Source: CSP1-1 sp035620615
GTDB lineage: Archaea; Thermoproteota; Nitrososphaeria; Nitrososphaerales; Nitrosopumilaceae
Reading direction: 5' to 3'
DNA: 64,000 bases
Assembly (NCBI GenBank): GCA_035620615.1
Contig: DASPGM010000014.1
Span: forward strand, 1 to 64,000
This document shows, piece by piece, positions 6,933 to 12,504 of the stretch. Made by a program: the position numbers and the translations under genes. The first letter of the stretch is position 1; every line of letters begins with the position of its first letter. A model generated the notes under the pieces. It worked only from the letters and a program-made list of their open reading frames with translations, was not told the origin of the DNA and did no database searches.

Positions 6933-7265
6933 ATGCAACAATTAACCATACGAAACATCAAGACAGAAAGCCGTCCACAAACTAAAGCATTGTTTTGGCA
7001 TCTTTTTGTTGGAACACGAGGAGGCAATACGAGAGTTAGAATTATTTCTAAATTAAAAAATACGCCATCAAACAAAAATCAACTTTCACAAGATCTACAA
7101 ATCGATTACAAGGGAATTGAACACCATCTGAAAACTCTTGAGGAAAATCATATGGTAACAAAGATGGGTGAAAAATATGGTACAACTTACTTTGTGTCTC
7201 CATTATTCGAGGACGGGGAATTGGTGTTTAATGAAATTGTAGAAAAATTAGAAAAAAATAGGTAA
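6933..7265 (+). CDS. Winged-helix transcriptional regulator (ArsR-like), paralogue 1
   Basis: 110 residues. The core NTRVRIISKLKNTPSNKNQLSQDLQIDYKGIEHHLKTLEENHMVTKMGEKYGTTYFVSP is a winged helix-turn-helix: the LSQDLQIDYKGIEHHLKTLEE part is the recognition unit and the YGTTYFVS hairpin is the wing. It is clearly paralogous to the protein at 9647 (shared LFW, RV+I, LK-TP-N-N-LS, LDYK-+E+HL+-LE). No cysteines, so no obvious metal site. It is divergent from the ribbon-helix-helix gene, with two palindromes in the shared promoter. Confidence 0.8.
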   Translation: MQQLTIRNIKTESRPQTKALFWHLFVGTRGGNTRVRIISKLKNTPSNKNQLSQDLQIDYKGIEHHLKTLEENHMVTKMGEKYGTTYFVSPLFEDGELVFNEIVEKLEKNR

Positions 7266-7271
7266 ATCAAA

Positions 7272-7382
7272 ATGATTATGACAGAAAAAATAAAATCAAA
7301 AAAATTACAACAATTATTTTTGAACCCTAATTTCAATCCTATAATTTTAAAAAGAAATCAGGGTAAGGGGGTGAAATTATGA
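7272..7382 (+). CDS. Possible short upstream frame (36 aa), weakly supported
   Basis: Frame MIMTEKIKSKKLQQLFLNPN and following, ending TGA that overlaps the ATG of the DsrE-like gene (ATGA). The last codons include the strong GGGGGTG ribosome binding site of that gene. It could be a translation-coupled leader peptide or chance; composition is Lys/Asn/Gln-rich and not informative. Confidence 0.2.
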   Translation: MIMTEKIKSKKLQQLFLNPNFNPIILKRNQGKGVKL

Positions 7383-7735
7383 AGAAAATAGCAGTGTTTG
7401 TGTTAGCTGATATTGAAACACACGAAGACTTAGGCCGTGTTGTAAATGCCCTAGAAGCAGTTAAACAGTTTAAAGAAGTAAAGGATGAAGTAAAGCTTTA
7501 CTTTGATGGTACAGGTACAAAATGGATAAGTGAATTATCTAAAAAAGATCATATTGCAAATGGCTTATTTGAAGTTGTGAAAGACAAAATTGAGGGTGCT
7601 TGTGAATTTTGTGCAGGTGCATTCGGTGCAAGCAATTCAGTTCAACAATGTAAAATTGATCTAATTAATGAAAAAGATCAGCATATAGACATTCAAAAAC
7701 TTGTATCAAATGGATTCCAAATAATTAATTTCTAG
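7379..7735 (+). CDS. DsrE/DsrF-like protein
   Basis: 118 residues. MKKIAVFVLADIETHEDLGRVVNALEAVKQFKE is the opening beta-alpha unit of the DsrE-like fold, followed by VKLYFDGTGTKWI and a conserved CEFCAGAFG motif at about residues 77-85, where DsrE-type proteins carry their reactive Cys. The family takes part in sulfur transfer and peroxide-type redox chemistry, though many archaeal members are uncharacterised. A GGGGGTG ribosome binding site lies 6 nt before the ATG, stronger than for most genes here. Lies in the redox region downstream of a regulator. Confidence 0.75.
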   Translation: MKKIAVFVLADIETHEDLGRVVNALEAVKQFKEVKDEVKLYFDGTGTKWISELSKKDHIANGLFEVVKDKIEGACEFCAGAFGASNSVQQCKIDLINEKDQHIDIQKLVSNGFQIINF

Positions 7736-7900
7736 TTGTAGAATCCATATAAATTTTATTTTTTTATTTAAGATTATTAATCATTGTGAAATGAAAGAGA
7801 TCTATAGTATCATTAACAAACTTTTCAATTAAAGTAAATTAGTTAAAAATTGGATATAATCTAGCAATTTTGCTTTATACCATAGCATAAATCAAACTCT

Positions 7901-7990
7901 ATGAATACACCACAAAAACCAAATCAAATAGATGTAATTTCAAAAAAATTTTCTTTGTTTTCTAAAGCACAGAAAAACGGGAGACATTAA
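7901..7990 (+). other. Probable 5' fragment of the zinc-ribbon gene, separated by a frameshift
   Basis: Frame MNTPQKPNQIDVISKKFSLF-SKAQKNGRH ending TAA. If one base is added in the A-run at 7973-7977 the frame continues SKAQKKRETLKQLKINIPLSC into the zinc ribbon at 7996, giving an 87-residue protein. Either a true frameshift mutation, a sequencing error in a homopolymer, or two separate frames. Confidence 0.4.
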
Positions 7991-7995
7991 AGCAA

Positions 7996-8163
7996 TTGAA
8001 AATCAATATTCCACTTTCCTGTCCAATCTGTTCAGGCAAAATGTACGCAATCAGCTACGAAGTTACGCTAAATATTCTCAGAAATCGTAGCTGGCAGGTT
8101 TGCCGAGATTGCGGATTTGAGCAATCAACAGAAGATTTCAAAAGGAGTTTGTTGACTATATAA
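7996..8163 (+). CDS. Small zinc-ribbon protein (55 aa)
   Basis: Frame from TTG at 7996 to TAA at 8163, reading KINIPLSCPICSGKMYAIS, then a helical middle ending RNRSWQ, then VCRDCGFEQSTEDFKRS. Two CxxC pairs (CPIC, CRDC) about 30 residues apart form a classic zinc ribbon. The stop overlaps the ATG of the next gene (TAATG), so translation is probably coupled to the luciferase-like gene. The start is uncertain: a GGGAG lies 12 nt before the TTG, but an upstream fragment in another frame (7901) may be the original N terminus. Confidence 0.6.
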   Translation: MKINIPLSCPICSGKMYAISYEVTLNILRNRSWQVCRDCGFEQSTEDFKRSLLTI

Positions 8164-9110
8164 TGACATTAAAAATTGGTTTTACCCTTCCTCATATGGG
8201 AAGTGTTGCTTCTCAAGAAAATATTTCCTTTGCAGCAAGATTTGGTGAATCAGAAGGATTTGATTCATTATGGGTAATTGACCGAATACTTTGGCCTTCA
8301 AAACCACAATCTCCCTATCCACCATCACCAGATGGTAGATGGCCAGATGTTTACAAAAATGTCATTGATCCAATATCGACCTTAACCTATGTAGCAGGAT
8401 TAACAAACAAAATCAAACTTGCGACAGGAATTATTGATATGTTGTATCAGAACCCATTGATTTTAGCAAAAAGACTTGTCTCGCTTGATAACCTATCTAA
8501 AGGTAGATTGATGCTTGGCTTGGGTGTTGGTCATTCAAAAGATGAATTTCAGGCTGCAGGTGTACCATTTGAGAAAAGAGGGGAACGAGCCGATGAATTT
8601 CTCGAGGTTCTAAACAAAATCTGGTATGATAAAACAGTAGAACACAAAGGCAAATACTATAGCATCCCAAAATCAGTAATTGGTCCAAAACCCTTCCAAC
8701 TAAAGATTCCAATATACCTTGGAACCTTTTCAATTAAGGCCATTGAGAGAGTAATTAATTCCGAGGCACGTGGATGGATTGGAATTCCACAAATGGGAAT
8801 TAAATTCTTCAAGGATGCACAAACGCATCTCAGAAATGCAGCAAGACAACACAGAAGAGATCCTCAAGACATAGAGTTTATTGTTCATATTTTTCCTGAA
8901 GTTTCAGAAAAAAATCTCGGTCAAGATCGACTTCCAATGAATGGAAGTGTAAAGCAAATCGCAGACGATATTCTAGAGTTATATAAAATGGGAGTTTCAC
9001 ACATAAACATATCATTTGACTTTGGTTCAATTGCTTCAGATTTTGATAAACGATTAAGATTTACAAAGCAAATTCGAGATTCTATGATCCCAACATTGAA
9101 GGTGAAATAA
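8163..9110 (+). CDS. Luciferase-like (LLM) flavin/F420-dependent oxidoreductase
   Basis: 315 residues of the bacterial-luciferase-like TIM-barrel superfamily. Signatures are KIGFTLPHMGSVASQENI at the N terminus, ARFGESEGFDSLWVIDRI, DPISTLTYVAGLTNKIKLATGII, the NPLILAKRLVSLDNLSKGRLMLGLGVGHSKDEFQAAGV block typical of F420-dependent members, and GKYYSIPKSVIGPKPFQ. Substrate unknown. The length is normal. It overlaps the upstream zinc-ribbon gene by one base and is followed one base later by a Cys-rich microprotein, forming a likely operon in the redox region. Confidence 0.9.
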   Translation: MTLKIGFTLPHMGSVASQENISFAARFGESEGFDSLWVIDRILWPSKPQSPYPPSPDGRWPDVYKNVIDPISTLTYVAGLTNKIKLATGIIDMLYQNPLILAKRLVSLDNLSKGRLMLGLGVGHSKDEFQAAGVPFEKRGERADEFLEVLNKIWYDKTVEHKGKYYSIPKSVIGPKPFQLKIPIYLGTFSIKAIERVINSEARGWIGIPQMGIKFFKDAQTHLRNAARQHRRDPQDIEFIVHIFPEVSEKNLGQDRLPMNGSVKQIADDILELYKMGVSHINISFDFGSIASDFDKRLRFTKQIRDSMIPTLKVK

Positions 9111-9111
9111 A

Positions 9112-9264
9112 ATGGCCTTGGTGAGACGATGTAATTGTGATTATGACCAGTGTGAAATTGCACAAAATATCAGAAACGCGCATGTAGGAGATGAATGCAT
9201 TCATTATTTTGGTCAAAGCCATAAATTAAGGAGTAATTTACATGCAGGGTTTAATTCAAGTTAA
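9112..9264 (+). CDS. Cys/His microprotein (50 aa)
   Basis: ATG one base after the stop of the luciferase-like gene; 50 residues MALVRRCNCDYDQCEIAQNI then a stretch containing ECIHYFGQSH. Cysteines at 7, 9, 14 and 29 with two nearby His give a plausible metal site. It overlaps the next gene by 23 nt in another frame. Family not recognised. Confidence 0.5.
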   Translation: MALVRRCNCDYDQCEIAQNIRNAHVGDECIHYFGQSHKLRSNLHAGFNSS

Positions 9265-9460
9265 ATTCAGTGTTCTTGTCACCCACTATCGACAGGACTC
9301 CTGCCGAGTCTGTGGTAGTGACACCATACCATTAAATTTCTGTTCAGATTGTAAGATACCAAACCAATTTCAATGCCGCAAATGCCAACTATACGTTGAT
9401 GAACAAATTCATTTTAGTTGCAAAAATTCTAGGCAATTAGTCTGTTCAAACAAACGTTAA
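9242..9460 (+). CDS. Zinc-ribbon-like Cys-rich protein (72 aa)
   Basis: 72 residues with CRVC, CSDC, CRKC and two further Cys (FSCKN, LVCSN), so three CxxC pairs suitable for one or two zinc ions. Preceded by AAGGAG 7 nt before the ATG, a clear ribosome binding site, which supports this start despite the 23-nt overlap with the upstream microprotein. Last gene of the likely operon 7996-9460. Family not recognised; zinc binding is inferred from the Cys pattern. Confidence 0.65.
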   Translation: MQGLIQVKFSVLVTHYRQDSCRVCGSDTIPLNFCSDCKIPNQFQCRKCQLYVDEQIHFSCKNSRQLVCSNKR

Positions 9461-9520
9461 GAAACGTTGAAGAATAAAACCAGGAAAAGAAAAATATTAG
9501 AAGTTCTTTCTTCGTTTAAT

Positions 9521-9550
9521 TTGGTAACAATTTGGTAAATTGATTAAATA
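9521..9550 (+). promoter_or_regulatory. Phased half-site array E with TATA box
   Basis: TTGG at 9521 and 9532 (11 nt apart), then TAAAT and TGATTAAATA as TATA-like box. Drives the hairpin leader at 9575 and the winged-helix gene at 9647. Shares TGGTAAATTGATTA exactly with array G. Confidence 0.6.
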
Positions 9551-9574
9551 CAATTCATCTAGAAAAAATTCAAT

Positions 9575-9631
9575 CTGTCATGTCTCTCACTTCCCCGATG
9601 CCCCTCCATTCTATGGTGAGAGATCTGACGG
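9575..9631 (+). promoter_or_regulatory. 5' leader hairpin of winged-helix gene (copy 2 of promoter-hairpin module)
   Basis: Positions 9575-9590 pair with 9616-9631: 15 of 16 pairs including two G·U wobbles, one U×C mismatch, around a 25-nt pyrimidine-rich loop. The arms CTGTCATGTCTCTC and GAGAGATCTGAC are the same as in copy 1 at 5515. The stem ends 15 nt before the ATG at 9647, with GGAGTAAAGGA in between as the ribosome binding region, so folding or a trans-acting partner could affect translation. Confidence 0.6.
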
Positions 9632-9646
9632 AGTAAAGGAAAAAAC

Positions 9647-9994
9647 ATGTCTACTAGTAAAACTCAAACAGAAAGTACTAAAAATATCAAAATGTTATTT
9701 TGGTCAGTTTTTGCGGGTTCTAAAGGATGTCTTAATAGAGTCAAAATTGTTTTGCAATTAAAGCAAACCCCACTCAATACAAACAAGTTGTCTGTGCAAC
9801 TTGGGTTAGACTACAAGGTAGTTGAACGTCACTTGGAGATACTGGAAAAACAAAATCTAGTTGAAAGAGTTGGATATAACTATGGGTCTGTCTATATTCT
9901 TACCACAATTTTAGAATCAAATTTTAATCTGTTTAATGAAGTGTCTGGCAAATCAAAAAACTGTAATGAAAACTTTCAGATGCAATCTAGTTAA
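9647..9994 (+). CDS. Winged-helix transcriptional regulator (ArsR-like), paralogue 2
   Basis: 115 residues. MLFWSVFAGSKGCLNRVKIVLQLKQTPLNTNKLSVQLGLDYKVVERHLEILEKQNLVERVGYNYGSVYILT is a winged helix-turn-helix closely parallel to the gene at 6933. Unlike that paralogue it has a Cys (GSKGCLNR) near the first helix and another in the tail (NCNEN). It is preceded by a structured leader with an 11-bp-phased promoter. Its position in the middle of seven promoters with the same array makes it a candidate regulator of them, but that is inference. Confidence 0.8.
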   Translation: MSTSKTQTESTKNIKMLFWSVFAGSKGCLNRVKIVLQLKQTPLNTNKLSVQLGLDYKVVERHLEILEKQNLVERVGYNYGSVYILTTILESNFNLFNEVSGKSKNCNENFQMQSS

Positions 9995-9997
9995 TAG

Positions 9998-10023
9998 TTG
10001 GTTGTAATCTGGTTTGTTTTTGG
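9998..10023 (+). promoter_or_regulatory. Phased half-site array C
   Basis: TTGG, CTGG, TTGG at 9998, 10009 and 10020, then AAAAATCAT and a TATA-like CATTAACT (10033-10040) 22-29 nt before the ATG at 10062. It starts right after the stop of the winged-helix gene. Confidence 0.6.
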
Positions 10024-10061
10024 AAAAATCATCATTAACTAATTTCACTTTTTTCTTTCCA

Positions 10062-10724
10062 ATGAATCAAAAACAAAAATATCTTGGTTTACTTGCAATG
10101 CTACCTCTATTAACGATTGCATTGACAAGTGATGGAACAAGAGAAGCTGTGGCAGAAAATGGCCCAACAGTAAAAATGTCTGGCATTACCCAAAAAGGAG
10201 ACAATTCCTACTGGGTAAGCTTCACAATACATGTTGGAGGCGAACCATTACCAGATGGAAAATTACTAGTAACGTCCGACTCAGATAGCACAGAAGCACT
10301 GTACAGAGGTGCTAGTGTAGGTTCTATTACTGGTACTGACAAGATTCTAGTGATAGCCCAGGATCCAAGCTCCATCCATGCTAAGATAATATCAGAAAAG
10401 AAGAGTGACTTTAAAGTCAGAAGCAAATTAAGCACACTAGGTACTTCCTGGGTTGAGTTAACAGGAATAAACCAAAAAGGCGACATGGAATATGAACTCG
10501 ACTTCACAATACATGTTGGAGGCGAACCATTACCAGATGGAAGATTACTAGTAACGTCAGACTCAGATAGCACAGAAGCACTGTACAGAGGTGCTAGTGT
10601 AGGTTCTATTACTGGTACTAGTAATATTCGGATTCAAATAGATGATCCAGCCTCTCTTCGTGTTTCGATGCAAGATCTTGAACCAGAAGTAGATCCTCTT
10701 CCAGTCACTCGTAACACAAGGTAA
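10062..10724 (+). CDS. Secreted protein with two near-identical tandem domains
   Basis: 220 residues from ATG at 10062; a frame extension to 10014 would include promoter sequence and is rejected. Signal peptide MNQKQKYLGLLAMLPLLTIA to about residue 30. Two repeats of about 94 residues follow, each starting MSGITQKGD or LTGINQKGD and containing FTIHVGGEPLPDG, LLVTSDSDSTEALYRGAS and VGSITGT. The repeated blocks are 115/117 identical in DNA. A short acidic tail (EPEVDPLP) ends the protein. No Cys. Family not recognised; probably a beta-rich extracellular protein. Confidence 0.7.
   Translation: MNQKQKYLGLLAMLPLLTIALTSDGTREAVAENGPTVKMSGITQKGDNSYWVSFTIHVGGEPLPDGKLLVTSDSDSTEALYRGASVGSITGTDKILVIAQDPSSIHAKIISEKKSDFKVRSKLSTLGTSWVELTGINQKGDMEYELDFTIHVGGEPLPDGRLLVTSDSDSTEALYRGASVGSITGTSNIRIQIDDPASLRVSMQDLEPEVDPLPVTRNTR
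10221..10337 (+). repeat. 117-nt internal repeat, copy 1
   Basis: Differs from copy 2 (10503-10619) at two of 117 positions, far less than the surrounding parts of the two protein repeats. Confidence 0.9.
10503..10619 (+). repeat. 117-nt internal repeat, copy 2
   Basis: Partner of 10221-10337, offset exactly 282 nt (94 codons), so the frame is kept. Confidence 0.9.
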
Positions 10725-10739
10725 AAAAAATCCACAATG

Positions 10740-10769
10740 TTATCGGATTTAAACCCGATAATTTTTTTT
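10740..10769 (+). terminator. Hairpin plus T-run terminator
   Basis: TTATCGG and CCGATAA arms (10740-10746, 10755-10761) with internal TTT/AAA pairing, followed directly by eight T. Sits 15 nt after the stop of the repeat-domain gene. Confidence 0.7.
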
Positions 10770-10779
10770 ATTATTTTAT

Positions 10780-10805
10780 TTGGAAATAATTTGGGGATAA
10801 CTTGG
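10780..10805 (+). promoter_or_regulatory. Phased half-site array F (thioredoxin promoter)
   Basis: Three TTGG half-sites at 10780, 10791 and 10802, exactly 11 nt apart, followed by a TATA-like AAGTTAAAG (10811) about 28 nt before the ATG at 10842. This is the cleanest copy of the array. Confidence 0.65.
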
Positions 10806-10841
10806 GTAATAAGTTAAAGAGTTTATCGTGCTAAGAATAAC

Positions 10842-11177
10842 ATGAAAGAAGTTAATGGAACAGAACAGTGGCAAAACGAAATCCTTGTTTCAACTAAACC
10901 CGTTTTTGTAGATTTCTGGGCAGAGTGGTGTGGTCCGTGCAGAGCGGTATCTCCAGCGGTAGAAGAACTCTCAAAAGAATACGATGGCAAAGTTGACTTT
11001 GTAAAGGTAAATGTGGACCAAAATAATGAGATTGCGTCAAAATACAATGTATTTAGTATCCCAACCCTTGTAATCTTCATAAATGGCAAATTTATTGCTC
11101 AAGCAGTTGGAGCACTCTCCAAGAACAACATTAAGGCCTTTATTGACAAGAACATTAACCATGAGATTACTTTATGA
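10842..11177 (+). CDS. trxA: Thioredoxin
   Basis: 111 residues with the complete thioredoxin fold: VFVDFWAEWCGPCRAVSPAVEEL carrying the WCGPC active site at about residues 29-33, VDFVKVNVDQN, the cis-Pro IPTLVIF segment and GALSKNNIKAFI. A small cytoplasmic dithiol reductase acting on protein disulfides. The stop overlaps the next start (ATGA), so it heads a three-gene operon with a zinc-ribbon protein and a membrane protein. It has its own promoter with three phased TTGG half-sites. Confidence 0.95.
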   Translation: MKEVNGTEQWQNEILVSTKPVFVDFWAEWCGPCRAVSPAVEELSKEYDGKVDFVKVNVDQNNEIASKYNVFSIPTLVIFINGKFIAQAVGALSKNNIKAFIDKNINHEITL

Positions 11178-11344
11178 GCACCATTTTTTTTTCTAAGAAT
11201 AAAGTAGTTCATGAAAACATTAATGATCATAATGATGTAGACTGCCCAATCTGTAACCGTAAAATAAAACCTTATTGGGAATCCAGATACAACGGCATTA
11301 GGGCAACCTGTGACTTGTGCGAAATCAACTGGCAAGAGTCTTGA
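11174..11344 (+). CDS. Zinc-ribbon microprotein (56 aa)
   Basis: ATG overlaps the thioredoxin stop (ATGA), pointing to coupled translation. 56 residues: a polar N terminus, then VDCPICNRKIKPYWES, then ATCDLCEINWQES. CPIC and CDLC form a four-Cys zinc ribbon. Similar in style to the zinc-ribbon protein at 7996. A thioredoxin substrate or redox-sensitive zinc protein would fit the operon, but this is inference. Confidence 0.65.
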   Translation: MSTIFFSKNKVVHENINDHNDVDCPICNRKIKPYWESRYNGIRATCDLCEINWQES

Positions 11345-11348
11345 TTCC

Positions 11349-11564
11349 ATGAAAGAAAAGATGCTTTTGTTATGTACATGCACATACATTGAAATAATTA
11401 CTGCAATAGGAGTGACTGGATATCTTCTGTTTCTAGGTCAATCATCAATTGCTGCATTGTCTGCAGCTGTATTTTTGCCACTTATCACATTTCATTTTGT
11501 TTTGGACCGTGTGTCAAAAAAAGCCGAATCTAAAAACTGTAATATTTGTAATTGTAATCCTTGA
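11349..11564 (+). CDS. Small membrane protein with Cys-rich tail (71 aa)
   Basis: Start at the ATG at 11349, 4 nt after the upstream stop. After MKEKMLLLCTCTYIEII come two hydrophobic helices (about 14-32 and 35-52, IAALSAAVFLPLITFHFVL), then a charged segment and the tail ESKNCNICNCNP. The CTC near the N terminus and the CNICNC tail could both lie on the cytoplasmic side and bind metal or be thioredoxin targets. Family not recognised. Confidence 0.6.
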   Translation: MKEKMLLLCTCTYIEIITAIGVTGYLLFLGQSSIAALSAAVFLPLITFHFVLDRVSKKAESKNCNICNCNP

Positions 11565-11592
11565 GGGCATAGATTTAAAACAACTATGTCCC
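11565..11592 (+). terminator. Possible hairpin after thioredoxin operon
   Basis: GGGCATAG pairs with CTATGTCCC (one bulged base) directly after the stop at 11564. No strong T-run follows at once. The rest of the 301-nt gap to 11866 contains only AT-rich sequence and a short CAGGT/ACCTG inverted repeat (11790-11813); no gene or RNA could be recognised. Confidence 0.35.
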
Positions 11593-11865
11593 CCGAAGGC
11601 CCATCCTTAATTGCATTAAGATGAGAATAACTTCATTGATTACAGTTTTTATCAATCACAAAGACTAGTTTATCAACAACTTGGGTTTTATTTATCTATC
11701 AATATTTACTGCCTGGGTTCTAGATAGGCATTAAATTAATTACAATCTATTTTTACTTGTCATATTGATTTAATGAGTAAGAACTAATCAGGTCAATTAT
11801 TTTTTTTACCTGTAAATAATTTCGAGAATACAATACTTATTAAGTAGCAAAAATGGCCGAATATT

Positions 11866-12015
11866 ATGTCAGAAGACAGGAAAATGTACCCTTGTACTTG
11901 CTCAGATTGTGGCAAGGAATCAGAGGTTCCATTTCAACCAAAAGAAGGAAGACCAGTGTATTGTAAAGAATGTTTGCCAAAACATCGTACTCGTGGCGGA
12001 CCAGGAAGATTTTAA
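11866..12015 (+). CDS. CxxC-x17-CxxC-type small zinc protein (49 aa)
   Basis: 49 residues: MSEDRKMYPCTCSDCGKESEV, PFQPKEGRPVYCKECLPKH and a basic RTRGGPGRF tail. CTCSDC and CKEC pairs about 17 residues apart match the small CxxC-x17-CxxC zinc proteins found widely in archaea and some bacteria, thought to bind nucleic acid or ribosomes. The ATG used here is in frame with the Cys motifs; the ATG at 11853 is not. A hairpin and T-rich stretch follow. Confidence 0.8.
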   Translation: MSEDRKMYPCTCSDCGKESEVPFQPKEGRPVYCKECLPKHRTRGGPGRF

Positions 12016-12072
12016 GCTAAATATATTTTAAATTATTTTAAAATCAGTTAGCTTTTTTATTTTTTTTATTTA
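12015..12072 (+). terminator. Stem-loop and T-rich terminator
   Basis: AGCTAA (12015-12020) pairs with TTAGCT (12048-12053), with an inner ATTTTAAA/TTTAAAAT stem, followed by a T-rich run. Confidence 0.5.
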
Positions 12073-12113
12073 TTTTATAAATAATCACCTTAATTTTGTT
12101 CAAAAATAATTAT

Positions 12114-12461
12114 TTAAAAAATCCCATATTTGCTTGATTCCATCTCTTCTTTTATTGCAAGTTTAATTCTAAGGTTTTTTTCTTCTACTTTTTGTGTAAG
12201 CCATGTAAGAAATTTTTTCTCAATACTTTTTCCTTTTAATTTTTCAAAATCTGGTCCCATCTGATCAACTAATTTTTGAACAAGCTCTTTATTTACAGCA
12301 ACTACATAAAAATGCCAGCCAAAAGCAAACTCTGAATCGGTTATTGTAAAACTATCTTCTGAATGAACCATTTCTTCAAGTAAATGTAAAATGGATTTGA
12401 TTTCTTTACTGGTTTTATCATAATCAGTAGCTGAGACATTAATGTTCAATCGTTCTTGCAT
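12114..12461 (-). CDS. Hypothetical protein (115 aa)
   Basis: Soluble protein with alternating beta and alpha segments: LNINVSATDYDKTSKEIKSILHLLEEMV, then FAFGWHFYVVAVNKELVQKLVDQMGPDF, then a Lys/Glu-rich helix. No Cys, membrane segment or known motif. Separated from the methyltransferase-like gene by about 40 nt on the same strand, so possibly in one transcript. Family not recognised. Confidence 0.6.
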   Translation of the reverse strand: MQERLNINVSATDYDKTSKEIKSILHLLEEMVHSEDSFTITDSEFAFGWHFYVVAVNKELVQKLVDQMGPDFEKLKGKSIEKKFLTWLTQKVEEKNLRIKLAIKEEMESSKYGIF

Positions 12462-12504
12462 AATTCTATCTAGTAGTTATAAGATAAAAGGTTGACTGGT
12501 TTTT

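Noticed and set aside
10208..10573. Minus-strand frame opposite the repeat-domain gene
   Set aside because: Its internal repeats only mirror the plus-strand duplication, and the plus strand has signal peptide, promoter and terminator.
3612..11564. Accessory redox region as an integrated mobile element
   Set aside because: No integrase, transposase, terminal repeats or tRNA junction were found, and base composition by eye does not differ from the rest.
11681..11730. TTGG and CTGG elements in the 11565-11865 gap as a further phased array
   Set aside because: TTGG and CTGG here are 32 nt apart, not a multiple of 11, and no TATA-like box lies at the right distance.
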